Source: Diplonema japonicum (lineage: Eukaryota; Euglenozoa; Diplonemea; Diplonemida; Diplonemidae). Taken from it: a DNA stretch of 64,000 nucleotides. Of the stretch, positions 10,371 to 20,731 are shown one piece after another. The position numbers and the translations under genes are program-made. Under the pieces are notes generated by a model. That model was not told the origin of the DNA. It did not search any database and was given only the letters and a program-made list of their open reading frames with translations. The DNA is taken from positions 294,501 to 358,500 of the forward strand of contig OZ025667.1 in the NCBI GenBank assembly GCA_964019335.1, in the 5' to 3' direction. Within the stretch, counting starts at the first letter, position 1. Every line of letters begins with the position of its first letter.

Positions 10371-13300
10371 ATGGGGTCCGTTTTTTGCGTGGCTCTGATG
10401 ATGGTGTGGGCACAGAGTGCCATGGCCTTGGTGGGCAGTGGGAGCACTGTACTCTGCTCGACGTTGGAAAAAATCGCGGACGATAATAAAAGCGCTCTGA
10501 GCAGCTACGACTGCATTGGGAGTGGGAGGGGCAAAGACAGGCTATTCAGCACCGCCTCTGTTAGCTTTGCTGCTTCCGACTCAGTACTGGACGAGACGCA
10601 GATTGCAAACCACCCTGACGCGCAGATGGTGCCCTTCACCGTCACGCCCATTGGGGTAATCTACAATTTGCCATCCATCCGCACTCTTGTGCTCAGCAGG
10701 ACAGCGCTTGCCTCTATCTTCTCAGGCAGCATCAGGTACTGGGACGACGCTGTCATTGCACTCGAGAATCCCGACGTGACGTTCCCCCACGAGCCCATCG
10801 TGCCTGTGGTCCGGGGCGACAAGTCTGGCAGCACCGAAATCTTCACACGCGCGTTAAACTCCTTCTCTTCCACCATATGGCGGCTAGGTGTCATCAGCAC
10901 GTGGCCCTCCGGCACCACTGCCGTCACCAAGGTAGGTGGCTCCAACGTCCTGTCACACGTTCAAAGCACACCGTACACCATCTCGTACAGCGGGATGTCC
11001 GATGTTACCTCGAATGGTATTTCTTTCGCAGTTGTTAAGAACAAGGTGGGGTCCTCCACCCTGCCGGGGTGGGCAGACGGCGACGAAACCGCCGACAGCT
11101 TCGTGTTCAACAACGAAACGCTCGTAGCCGACATGAGGGAAGGACTCGGCTACCCCATCACAGGTGTTAGCTACATCATCATCAGGAAGAACGCTCCTAA
11201 CATATGTGAGATCCTCAACTGGCTGCACTGGCTGCTGACCGACCCGTCTGTTGATGTCATCATCTCAAGGTCGGGCCTTGTGCCGTCTGCTGTGTCCACA
11301 CGGAACATGGCCTTCACGAGGCTTGCCTCACCAAAATGCGAGTCGTTGCTGCAGAAGCCAGTGCGGGTGCACGTACATGGGGAGGAGGACGCAAGGTTGT
11401 TGAACAAGATAGGCTACGGCCTGAACGCCGACACCCCCCAGAAGTACCTGCAGATGGTGTACGACGACAGCGATGTGACGGTGAATTTGAAGGATCCTGG
11501 GTACCTGTCCTTCCCTGTGGCGCTGGAGGGTGTTGAGGTTGTCGTGAACTTCGGAATCAACATCGCTGTCATGGAGCTGGACATGAAGTACCTGAGGCAG
11601 GTGTTTACGAAGGAAATCAGATTCTGGAACAATAGCAACTTGCGCGTTAGATCTTCGTACGTACCTTCCTCTGACGCATCTATTGAGGTGGTCACGGACG
11701 AGGGGATGGCCTACTATGGGATGATTCTTGGTGCTCTGGGAATCGATAATGCCAACGCGCCCCTCGCAAAGCCCGACAAGATCCTGAAGGACCTTGTCAG
11801 CGTGGCCGACTATGTGAAGGGGAAGCCAAACACTATTGCAGTACTCCCCTCGGTGCTTAGTGCCTCCTGGAAGCTCTCCTTGGTGCAGCCGGTGGTGAAC
11901 AATTCCCCTACCTCGTCCTACAAAAGTGTTCTTAGCAACACAAACCTCTTAGCTTACACAACAGACAGCTTCACCGTCACTATCAACAGCAGCACGCAGC
12001 ACCCTTTCTTCCGAGTTATCAGCTTCGAGGTCAACAGCAACGTCGTCAACCTGGCAGGCTGCGAGCGCGGGCACTACGACCTGGTCACCTACCTGTTGGG
12101 CGTGAAGGGGCAGGAAACTATCAAAAACGACGGCCTCCTTTTGCTGACCAGTGTGATTGAGGACCTGAAAGTGCACCAACTGCCTCGGCTGCAGTGCAAC
12201 GGGAACCGCATCATGTACAAGCCTTCGGAGTTCGACAAAACGCTGCTCGTAGTGCTGGGCTCCATCGTCGGCGGCATCCTATGCGTCGTCATCGTGTGCC
12301 TTGTGTTTCACTACTTGTCGGAAAAGAAGAAGCACCAGAACCTCCTCAACGAGAACATCTACGCCGCACAGTCCATCTCGGAGGCTCTTGTCATTTTTGA
12401 TTTGGACGCTGCACGGAGGGCGCTTTCCCAGTGCACGAACCTACCGGAGACCCTTCAGAAGGCCTTCACGTCCCTCATTGCAAATCTGGACTCGTACAAG
12501 GCGTACCTCCCTGACTCGTGCCTGCATGGGAACTCTGAAGAAGACCTTTTCAGTGCCACGCAGTCGGAGACCGACGAGTTCGCCTTTACGCCAGGCAGCA
12601 GGATTAGGGCGAGCTCGGGGTCGAGCTCCACGCATTCGCTGCAGAACACAGCAGGCACAGGCGGGTCGTTTGTTCAAAATAGCCCAAACACACGAAAGCG
12701 CAGGTCCCTGAAGGTAGACCTGCTGCTCGTGAGGAAGATTACGATGGCTGTCATCAACGTGGTGAGGTTCCACAGGGCGGACGACATGAGCGACCTGCTG
12801 ATACGGTACTTGCACTTGATTACAAAGGTGACTGCGGACTACAACGGGATACGGGACGGGTTCTCGGGGGATAAGATGAACCTGAGCTGGAACGGCGCAA
12901 AGGGGAACATGAACCATGTGTACAACGCAGGGAAGGCGTGCAAGGTCATCCAAGGGCTGTGCGAGAAAGAGGACATCATCACGACAGTCGGCCTCTCATC
13001 AGGACCCGTGAAGTGCGGGGTGGTGGGGACAGAACGGGTCAAGAAGTTCACCATAATAGGCGGTGTCGTGGGATGGGTCTGCATGTTGGAGCGCCTCAAT
13101 GCCTTGTACAAGACAAGCATACTGACTGACGCCAGTGACGTGAGGAACTTCTACTACACCTACACCGTCGACATGGTGGTCTTCCCGAAGTACAAAAGTG
13201 ACACCCACATCCGCATATACGCAATCTCCTCAGAAAAGGAGGTTGACAATAGCGAGTGGATGTACCAGCTACAGGAGGCCAACAGCAACGACCCCCACCG

Positions 13301-13478
13301 TGACTTCAACAAGGCTATGGACTCCTATTTTTCTGGGGACTACACGGCAGCGAAGGCGCTCCTTGTGCATATTTCAGAGCCGTCCCGAGCCCCCCAGGTC
13401 CTTGAAGTGATTAACGGGCTTAGTGATCTTTCTAAGTTACCCCAACCGACTACTATGCTTGGGTTTAAGCATTTCTGA
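10371..13478 (+). CDS. Receptor-like protein: two PstS-like domains, one TM, degenerate cyclase domain
   Basis: The product is 1,035 residues with no intron. Residues 1-22 form a signal peptide (GSVFCVALMMVWAQSAMA). Two periplasmic-binding folds of the phosphate-binding PstS type follow at about 24-330 and 345-610. The first shows GSGSTVLCSTLEKI, SVSFAASDS and VVRGDKSGSTEIFTRAL, the usual ligand-loop pattern; the second is weaker (YLRQVFTKEIRFWN). A single membrane helix lies at about 624-648. The cytoplasmic part, after a Ser-rich linker, is a class III cyclase-like domain (about 778-975). The first metal Asp is missing (AVINVVRFH), the second is kept (FSGDKMNLSW), and the usual D..N...R region reads IIGGVVGWVCMLERL. 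A short helical tail (FNKAMDSYFSGDYTAAKALL) ends the protein. I infer surface sensing, possibly of phosphate or another anion, with a catalytically doubtful output domain. Confidence 0.75.
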   Translation: MGSVFCVALMMVWAQSAMALVGSGSTVLCSTLEKIADDNKSALSSYDCIGSGRGKDRLFSTASVSFAASDSVLDETQIANHPDAQMVPFTVTPIGVIYNLPSIRTLVLSRTALASIFSGSIRYWDDAVIALENPDVTFPHEPIVPVVRGDKSGSTEIFTRALNSFSSTIWRLGVISTWPSGTTAVTKVGGSNVLSHVQSTPYTISYSGMSDVTSNGISFAVVKNKVGSSTLPGWADGDETADSFVFNNETLVADMREGLGYPITGVSYIIIRKNAPNICEILNWLHWLLTDPSVDVIISRSGLVPSAVSTRNMAFTRLASPKCESLLQKPVRVHVHGEEDARLLNKIGYGLNADTPQKYLQMVYDDSDVTVNLKDPGYLSFPVALEGVEVVVNFGINIAVMELDMKYLRQVFTKEIRFWNNSNLRVRSSYVPSSDASIEVVTDEGMAYYGMILGALGIDNANAPLAKPDKILKDLVSVADYVKGKPNTIAVLPSVLSASWKLSLVQPVVNNSPTSSYKSVLSNTNLLAYTTDSFTVTINSSTQHPFFRVISFEVNSNVVNLAGCERGHYDLVTYLLGVKGQETIKNDGLLLLTSVIEDLKVHQLPRLQCNGNRIMYKPSEFDKTLLVVLGSIVGGILCVVIVCLVFHYLSEKKKHQNLLNENIYAAQSISEALVIFDLDAARRALSQCTNLPETLQKAFTSLIANLDSYKAYLPDSCLHGNSEEDLFSATQSETDEFAFTPGSRIRASSGSSSTHSLQNTAGTGGSFVQNSPNTRKRRSLKVDLLLVRKITMAVINVVRFHRADDMSDLLIRYLHLITKVTADYNGIRDGFSGDKMNLSWNGAKGNMNHVYNAGKACKVIQGLCEKEDIITTVGLSSGPVKCGVVGTERVKKFTIIGGVVGWVCMLERLNALYKTSILTDASDVRNFYYTYTVDMVVFPKYKSDTHIRIYAISSEKEVDNSEWMYQLQEANSNDPHRDFNKAMDSYFSGDYTAAKALLVHISEPSRAPQVLEVINGLSDLSKLPQPTTMLGFKHF

Positions 13479-14102
13479 AATGAAAAGAAAGAAGAAAGAC
13501 GAGTCCCCGCTCTCTGACGTTCAGTTAATTTTTTTTTTATTTTAGTTTTTTTCCGTTACCGTTAGCTTTCCCCAAAGAACATTTAAAAATAAGAAATTGG
13601 GCAGCATTGATGTTAGAGTTTTTTCTTCTTTTTTTTTTCCCGTTACGCATGAAGAAAGCAAAACTTGCCTTGAGATCATGGAGGGTGGAACTCCTGGAGA
13701 GAGGGGCAGCAGAAACACAACAACAACAACAAAAACCACTCACGGCTTTTCAGCAATTATTTCTCTGGGAGGATATTAATAGGGAAAATTCTTTTTCCCC
13801 GCCTCCCTTCTTCTCATATGTACGATGTCTCTTAGTTCAATCTGATACCGATTTTGCAATTAAAATTTTGTGGGGGCAAGAAAAAGACATGACGCGCACC
13901 AGGTTAACATACCGTTCAGCATCTCACTTTTTTTTAAGGGCGGCCCTGCACTTTGAGTTTTTTTTTTTTTTGTTACAAGTATTTATCTTTCAAAAAATGA
14001 TTTATAGCTATATGCATCTTGTAAAGACTTTCGCATCTTTTTAGAAACCTTTTTTGCTCGTGCGAACAACAAGGACATATAGTCATAGAGAATTATTTAA
14101 AA

Positions 14103-14154
14103 AGAGCATGAGAACAAGGGGGCGTCTCACAAAGACTTCCTTTAACTCATATAT
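14103..14154 (+). repeat. Repeat tail, copy 1
   Basis: The segment begins AGAGCATGAGAACAAGG and ends TTCCTTTAACTCATATAT. It is nearly identical to 21213-21264, differing by one G. A T-rich stretch follows each copy, as expected of the 3' end of a retroposed sequence. Confidence 0.75.
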
Positions 14155-14261
14155 TTAAATATCTCTTTTTCTTTTCTCTTTTTTATGCATGAACACACGG
14201 TCTATGTAAGTGAGGCGAGGTTACATATGTCGCCATATCGCCTTACTTTTTATATTAATGA

Positions 14262-14470
14262 AAATATAAGAAGAACATCAGATGTGTTGTTTGCTGTTGA
14301 TCTCCTTGGTAGCGCCGGGTTTGCTGGGGTTGGGCTGTACACCGCACGCATTAAGGACACGACGCGGAACGCAGAAGAAGCTACAACTCGGCCGCAGTGC
14401 GCCTTGTAGTCAAGTAGATAATTCTTATGCAGGACGCCGCCAACACCGGCCTCCTTTAACTCATATATAT
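14262..14470 (+). repeat. Dispersed repeat family R1, internally deleted copy
   Basis: This copy shares CATCAGATGTGTTGTT and CGCATTAAGGACACGACG with the copy at 26246-26560, but lacks the middle (roughly 26311-26405 of that copy). Its 3' end carries GGCCTCCTTTAACTCATATA followed by a T-rich run, linking the family to the tail repeats at 14103 and 21213. No long open frame is present, so it looks like a non-coding retroposon. Confidence 0.75.
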
Positions 14471-15277
14471 ATTTTAATTTTTTTTTTATATCGTGGGTAG
14501 CAAGATTCTCTGCACAAGGGGACTTCCTCCCGGAAACCATACAATAGCTGGGAGCGCCAAAACATGTTTAGTCCCCCCTACAGGGAGTGTCCCCAGAAGT
14601 TTTCTCACATAAATCGAGAAATTCTTCTTTTTTTTTTTTTCCTTCTGGAGAAAATGGGGAAGGCAACAAGGGAACAAAAGAGAAAAAAAAAAAAAAACAA
14701 GGATGGCATTTGTTCGTTTTCTTAGGGGAAAAAAAAGAGAGAAAAACAGCATCCAGGGTTAACCGATCACCAACGGTTTTTATTACAAAACAGGGGGGGG
14801 GGGGGGGGGGGGGTTGTTTAAAATTGACGACTATCGAGTCGGGAGGTGAGCATGCAACCATACTTATGGCCCTTCTTGAGACCCCCCCCCCCCCCCCCCA
14901 GGGCTATGTTGCAAGAAACGGGGAAACGTTTGTCTTATTTTCAAAAAAGAGCTTGAAACAGTAGCGCGTTTCCTTGCCAACATAGCGACTTCATACACAC
15001 CATGGAAATACTGGGAATACGATAGGAACGAGAATACTAGCGAATTTGCTGGTTTTTTTTTTTTTTTTTTTTTCTCTTTTTTTTCTGTCTCTTGTCAAGG
15101 TGAGAGAGAATTAATGTAGTTAGACACACGGATGCTATATTTGCAGCACCGCAACAAATGCGAAGAAGTTTTTTTTTTTTTTTGCCGCAGCAAGGAGGTG
15201 ACAGCGGGTACCCTACCTCTCTTTACACAATTTTTTTTTTTTTTGGCGGGACACCTGTGCAGCAGCAGCTAACCCCG

Positions 15278-18200
15278 ATGGTCGCCCCCCTGGCTGTCCA
15301 GGACATCGACACCGAGTTCAATTGAAGTGCGGACTGGGACGTCCGGAGGGACGTCCAGTCGGGTGGCGCCAGGGACCCCGATTCGCTCATAATCACCACA
15401 CTCAATGTGGGGTCCCTGAGCAACAAGGTTGACGAGGTCCTGGCTATGGGGAGCGACGTGACATGCCTGCAGGAAGTGAAGCTGACGGAGCACGGTCAGG
15501 AGATGGTTGGGAGACACGTCGAGGACGACGGTAGGTATCGCGCGTTGTGGGGGAGCCCGCAACCAGGCATCGTGGTCGATGGACTCGCGTCTCCTGATAA
15601 GGCGAAGAGGGGCGGGGTGGGTCTGCTGGTGCAGCGACGCCGACCTGCTCTGGTAAAAGATACGGCAGGAAGAGCTGACGACAACAGGTGGGTACACTCG
15701 ATGATCAACCTAGATGGTCGAGATATGTGGTTACACCTGATCGTAGTCTACTGTCACTCGGGCGGTCACGGCAAGCACCAGCGGGAGGCTCTGCTGGATA
15801 AGGTCCTGAACAAGATGAGATGCGTCCTCGGTGACGTACCGATCATCGTGGCAGGCGATTTCAACACCGCGGTGTCACAGTCGGGAGTGCTACAACAGGC
15901 GGTGGGGAGCGATTGGGTGGATGCTGCTATGCTGCAAGCCGAGAGGGATGGCGTGGAACCATGCCACACCTTTGCCAGGCAGGCCACCAACACGAAGACG
16001 CGTATCGACTACGTTCTGCTGAACCCGATCGCGGCGGCAGGCCTACAGAAGGTGTGGGTACACGACGCAGTCTACACCAACGAGCACCGCTGCCTCTCAA
16101 TCCAGCTCCGGATCCCGGCCCTCAAGTGCATGACGAGGAAATACTTCGTCCCGAGGGAGTTGCCGATGGAAGCTGCTGATGGTGACCGAGTTGCTGAGCT
16201 GCTACAGGTCGGGGGATTTGCGCAGAAGCTGGGCGACGGCGACATTGACGATGCGTATAGTACGTTAGCGTGCGTTTCGGAGGAATGCTGCATCGGGGAC
16301 CTGCCAGCGGTGAGACGGAGGGCCTACGTCGGGAGAAGCGTGGCGCGACAACCAAAGGAGAAGTGCCTGTCGGCGAAATCTGTGGTTGAGGCGACAGGTG
16401 CGGCAGTGGGCTGGCAGAAGTGCATCGCCGAGGTGAAGCGGAAAGTCTCGCACATCCTTGCGGGAGTCCAAGATTTGCTCGACAGGGGACTAGCAAGCAA
16501 CATGCCGGAGCAGCTGCTGAGGACTTGGGCGAATGCTATAAAGGTGTTAGCGAAGCTCCCGCAGCTTCCGAGATGCGAGGTGGGTCTGATGAAGGACAAT
16601 TTTGAAACGATTATCATCAAACTTCAACGCCTAGACGACGACCTGTCCGCTCTGGCGCGAGTGATCGCAAAGGACGCGAGGGTCGAGCGTGAAAGGAAGT
16701 ATGAAGAGAGGATCAACACCCACTTCAAGGAGGAACGGAAGAGGGTGACCGCCTTCGTGAAGGGCACAACGGCATCAGCAACGCAGGCAGTGGAAGGCGA
16801 CGGGGTTCTCACGGCAGATCTTGAAGAGATGGACAAGATGATGCACAAGGAGTGGGACCCTATTTTTCAGCTGTACGGTGGGGATCGAGGAGAGCCGCAG
16901 TACAACGCCTTTAGAACGAGGTACAGGGAGTACATCGTGTCGCAGAAGATGGAACTTCGACCACTTACAGGAGAGGATCTGAGGGCGGTGTTGGCCAAGA
17001 AGTCAACGAGAACGGCTCCAGGGGTGGATGGATGGAGGATGGCGGAACTGCGTGCCATGCCGGTAGTACTGCTGGATGCTTGGGCCGAGCTGTTCAACGC
17101 AGTCGAGACGACAGGGAAGTGGCCGAAAGCACTCCTGACAGCGCTGGTGACGTTGATCCCGAAGGGTGGCGAGAGGACTCCTCTGAACCATCGGCCGATC
17201 ACAGTCACGAGCGCGGTCTATCGGCTGTGGGCATGTGCGAGGCTGCGTGACATCACGCTGTGGCAAGAGAAGTGGATCGACGACTCTCAGCATGGTTTCA
17301 GACCGAAGAGAGGCACGGATAGCATTCTGATGGAGCTCAGTACACAGCTCGAAGAGGCGCTGTTGACAGGCACCCCTCTCAACGGCATTGCGTTGGATTT
17401 TGTCAAGTGCTTCGACAGAGTCCCACAGCAGATAGCTTTTGGCCTGATGCAAGATCTCGGTTTGCACGAGCGGATACTGACCCCCTTGAAAGCTATGTAT
17501 GCGAACCTGAAGCGGCGATTCCGTTTCCCGACAGGTGTTGGCTCAGAGTTCCGAGTGACGAATGGTATCCTGCAAGGGTGCCCCATCTCGGTAATCATGG
17601 TGAACGCCTTGGTGTCGGTGATGGTGAAGTGCGTGATGACGGAAGTACCAGGAGCTTGGTCACTTTCGTACGCGGATGACGTGTACCTCCTGGCGCGTTT
17701 AGCGGAGGTCCTGACAAGGGCGACCAACAAGGTGATCGAGTTCGGGGACCGGACAGAGATGCGCCTCAACGGAAAGAAGTCGCAGGGATTCTCGACGAAA
17801 AACGAGATCGGCCCTAGTTTAGTATGCACCGGTTCCTCGTTCAAGGTAGCTGGGGAGATCAAATCACTTGGCGTGAACCTGAGCATGGATGGGAATCACA
17901 GGCTGGACAAGCTGGACGCAGCGGAGGGACGCCTGACCCGTCTCGGAGCTTTGCCACTAGGGTTTGAGAACAAGTCGACGATGTTGACGAGCACTGTGCT
18001 ACCGTCGTGTCTGTACGGAGCAACGTATGCGGCACCCTCGGACGACCAGCTGAAGAAGATGTGTACAGCGGCAGTGGTCTCCCTGTGGGGCCCCCAGTTC
18101 GGGATGAGAAACCCCGTGTCTGTACTGAGCGTTCTGCTGCCAGGGCATACGGCACATCCGCTGTCGAAGGTCATCTACGGAACGATAAACAGCTTGGTCC

Positions 18201-19444
18201 GGGAGAGCCTGGCCTCTCCGCGTTTGCGGCAGCGTGTTGGTGAGATCATTGGTCTATACCAGGACCGTGATGACGATGAGGTGATGGGTCCGATTGGAGT
18301 CCTGCGGAACAGATGGCTCCCCTTTCTGGGGAAGGGATGGTCCTTTGTGGCCGACCTGCACGGAGATACAGCGGTGGCTCACAAAGTGAGGCAAGCCATC
18401 AGACCGGCAGTTGCGAAGAGGCTGATCGAGAAGAGATCAACCTTCGTGGGGATGGAGGCAGGGGCGTGCCCGTCCACGAACTATTGGTGGAAAAAGCTCC
18501 AGGCCCGGAGACCGTTGGTGTCCTTTAGGTTGCGGCGCATCATTAGTGGTGCAGTGTTCACGACTCACCCGAGGGTGTGGGGGAGAAAATTGGATGGCCC
18601 TGGTGTGGAAAACCCAGCATTAGCGTGTGACGTTTGCGACCACCGGTCCCAGACAACGACCAGCATGACGGAGCATGCACTGTGGGAGTGCGAGCCGGCA
18701 AGGAGTGTGTTGGAAAGCGAGCAATACGCAGAGGTGAAGCGAGAAGGCCTCCCAGCTGCCACAGCCCTTCACGGGATAGTCCCAAGAGGAGCCGACAAAG
18801 CAGGGAAAGAACGTGCCAGGATGGTGCAACAATACCTCCTGAAAGTAGTGACGGTCCGTGACGCCAGAGCAGCGGAAAAAAGCAAGAGAGTGCTCACCTC
18901 CAACCCTTGGGATGAGGTAACGACAGGGAGGCAACATGATGTTCCGACGGAAGCGTTGCTGAAGGCGAACGGGGCGTCAGGCGCGGTCCTGACCTTTCAT
19001 CTGAAGAACGTCCTCAAGTGGCTAAGAGGCCTACGATGGTACGATGGTAAGAAGAAAACTTCCGTCACTACAATGGAACTCGCCATAGACTATGAGCAGA
19101 CCACCCGCCGGTCACTCATAGGTCCCCTCGACGATCAGGACCTGCTCACGGAGAAGGCCGCAAGGATGCGATACATCTTGGGTCGCATCCAGAAATGCTC
19201 AGCACGCTGTGGAAGGTCAGCCTTCCCCGCCAACGCCAAATCAAGGGTGCATACCCTTCGACATCTTGGGGGCCCGACGGCACACGGCTACGACAGGAGA
19301 CCACTCTTCTCCTCGAGCCAAACCCCCCCCTACCTAGCACGACTCCAAGCAGTGTTTCTCGCCCAGATGCCGTCCATCTCATCGCGACAAACAGCCACCG
19401 CAGGCACCAGACAGCAACCGCAGAACGGTGACCGATTAGTGTGA
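15278..19444 (+). CDS. LINE polyprotein (APE endonuclease, RT, CCHC zinc knuckle), one in-frame stop
   Basis: The frame is open from 15326 to 19444. An ATG at 15278 lies in the same frame but is separated by a TGA at 15323-15325. Endonuclease motifs start at once (ITTLNVGSLSNKV, TCLQEVKLTEHG) and include the catalytic VAGDFNTAVSQS, RIDYVLLN and a final NEHRCLSI, where SDH is usual. The reverse transcriptase (from about 17000) has TAPGVDGWRM, NHRPITVTSAVYRLW, ALDFVKCFDRVP, GILQGCPISV and the active-site SYADDVYLLA (Asp pair near 17675). A C-terminal knuckle, C-x2-C-x12-H-x4-C, begins near 18627. Apart from the early TGA all key residues are present. Without the TGA it would be about 1,388 residues. 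Either translation starts downstream without ATG conservation or this copy is freshly inactivated. Confidence 0.85.
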
Positions 19445-19500
19445 ATTTCTACCTGAACAGTGAGCACCCCCATGCACACTGAAATTTTATCGAGTTTTTT
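15278..19500 (+). mobile_element. Non-LTR retrotransposon (LINE) with APE endonuclease and reverse transcriptase
   Basis: A single long open frame encodes an apurinic-type endonuclease followed by a reverse transcriptase, the standard arrangement of APE-type LINEs. There are no flanking long terminal repeats. Downstream of the stop are only about 50 bases of ordinary sequence before T-runs begin, so the 3' end is placed roughly at 19500. I found no clear target-site duplication. The protein resembles, in style of motifs, LINEs that are abundant in dinoflagellates and other protists. It sits in the same orientation as the host genes. Confidence 0.85.
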
Positions 19501-20072
19501 TTTCCCTCAACAAGATCCCATCTCTGTTTCCCCATGGCTTTTTCACATTTTTTTTATACTGTACTTTTGTACTGGATATCTGTTTTTTTTTTTTTTTCTT
19601 TCAGAAAAAAAAAGAAAAAGAGAAAAGAAATGTTAAGTGTACCTTTCTTTGGAGGCTTCTCTCTTTGGTGGTGGGGATAACACAGAAATATGGAAATATA
19701 AAGAAGTACGTCAGATGTGTTGTTCGCTGTTGACCTCCTCGTCAGTCATCACCGGTATCGCCCAGTGGAAGAACGTATTGCAGATGCTCAGGTGACGAAC
19801 AGGCAGCAAACTGCACGAGCTCAGAAAATCTTGGTTACCAGGAGCGCCATGGCTGGTGTTGAGTGCACACCACACGCCTGTAATGAAGTGGACGATGCTT
19901 GTGCAGAGCGCCCTGCCTGCAGTTTACCCTTAAATAGTCTCTTTTTTTTTTTTTTTTTTCCTTCAAAGAAAAAGAGAAAAGAAATGTTAAGTGTACCTTT
20001 CTTTGGAGACTCCTCTCTTTTTCTTTCAGTAGGTAACGTTCAAAGCATGTTTTTTTTTATATTTTTTTATTG
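19445..20072. repeat. Repeat cluster: R1 copy flanked by a 44-bp direct repeat
   Basis: The segment 19669-19935 is an R1 family copy (GATGTGTTGTTCGCTGTTGA, then GACGAACAGGCAGCAAACTG). It is bracketed by two identical 44-bp sequences at 19611-19654 and 19965-20008 (both AAAGAAAAAGAGAAAAGAAA followed by TGTTAAGTGTACC..). T-runs precede both direct repeats. No gene is visible. Confidence 0.75.
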
Positions 20073-20421
20073 CCTTCCATATTCGCTAAGTGACCTGCCC
20101 TATGTCCCAAAGTCCTGGGGCTATAGGGGAGAAAATGTCAAAAATGCTCAAAGGTTCATTGATTTTTTTTTTTTTTCAAAAAATCCATATGTCGGACATG
20201 AAGGAACGATGAGTTCCAAGGAAGTTCCAAAAAAGGTTTTCCAAAAAAAGTTTTTTGGGGGCCAACCAAAATGACCTTGGAAGTCGCCATTTTGAGTTTT
20301 GGCCATTTTTGCCAAACTTTTGCACCTGGGCACTTTTCCCTTTAAAAACCCTTGGAAAACTGGTTCGATCCCAGAAGCCAGCATCTTTCTGACCAGTAGT
20401 TCAGCGGAAAATATTTTCGAA

Positions 20422-20502
20422 GGCCAGTGTGGTATAGTTGGGAGGGCTTTGCCCTGCACCTAGGCGAAGCGGGTTCAAACCCCACTCCGGCGGCTTTTTT
20501 TT
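20422..20502 (+). ncRNA. tRNA-like Pol III module 1 (tRNA-derived, degenerate)
   Basis: An A box (TGGTATAGTTG, 20430-20440) and a B box (GGTTCAAACCC, 20472-20482) are spaced as in a tRNA, and a T-run terminator follows at 20495-20502. The acceptor stem does not close: GCCAGTG would pair with CACTGGC, but the 3' side reads CACTCCGGC, with two extra bases. It is therefore more likely a tRNA-derived pseudogene or SINE head than a working tRNA. Confidence 0.5.
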
Positions 20503-20641
20503 AGGTACACCAGGAGAGGAACGAGCCTGTACCGGTATTTCTGCTTTCGTAAGCTTGTGGGAGTCAAATTTGAAAGAAGGGAACCTACTCCACTCACTGT
20601 TCCAGATGCGTGAGTAAAGATGGGGGGTCAGAGTTTTGAAT

Positions 20642-20731
20642 TTTTGTGTGGTAGAGTGGTTACCGTGCTCACCTGTCAGGCCCCCTTGTTCCAGGAGTCG
20701 CGGGTTCGAATCCCGACGCAGTGGTTTTTTT
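20642..20731 (+). ncRNA. tRNA-like Pol III module 2, followed by an isolated T-arm
   Basis: An A box (TGGTAGAGTGG, 20649-20659) and a B box (GGTTCGAATCC, 20703-20713) are separated by a longer middle than normal. A T-run at 20725-20731 could terminate transcription. The middle contains CCTGTCAGG, which resembles an Asp (GTC) anticodon arm, but the acceptor stem does not pair. A further perfect T-arm hairpin (GGGGTTCGAACCCC, 20737-20750) lies just downstream without an A box. Confidence 0.45.

Larger units (their letters stand above)
13479..15277. other. Gene-free, homopolymer-rich region with repeat fragments
   Basis: No host gene is supported here. The stretch holds long A/T runs, a run of 21 G (14793-14813) and a run of 18 C (14882-14899). 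It also carries two pieces of dispersed repeats, listed separately at 14103-14154 and 14262-14470. It leads into the 5' part of the LINE. Confidence 0.7.

Noticed and set aside
10371-13478. Bacterial contamination because of the PstS-like domains
   Set aside because: The frame continues into a membrane helix and a cyclase-like domain, has a eukaryotic-style signal peptide, and sits among intron-bearing genes on the same strand.
15278-19444. LTR retrotransposon
   Set aside because: There is no integrase, protease or LTR; the order of endonuclease then RT with a CCHC end is that of a LINE. The R1 copies on either side are not LTRs because further copies occur elsewhere.
20422-20731. Two functional tRNA genes
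   Set aside because: The acceptor stems do not pair and the first has a two-base insertion, so they are listed only as tRNA-like.
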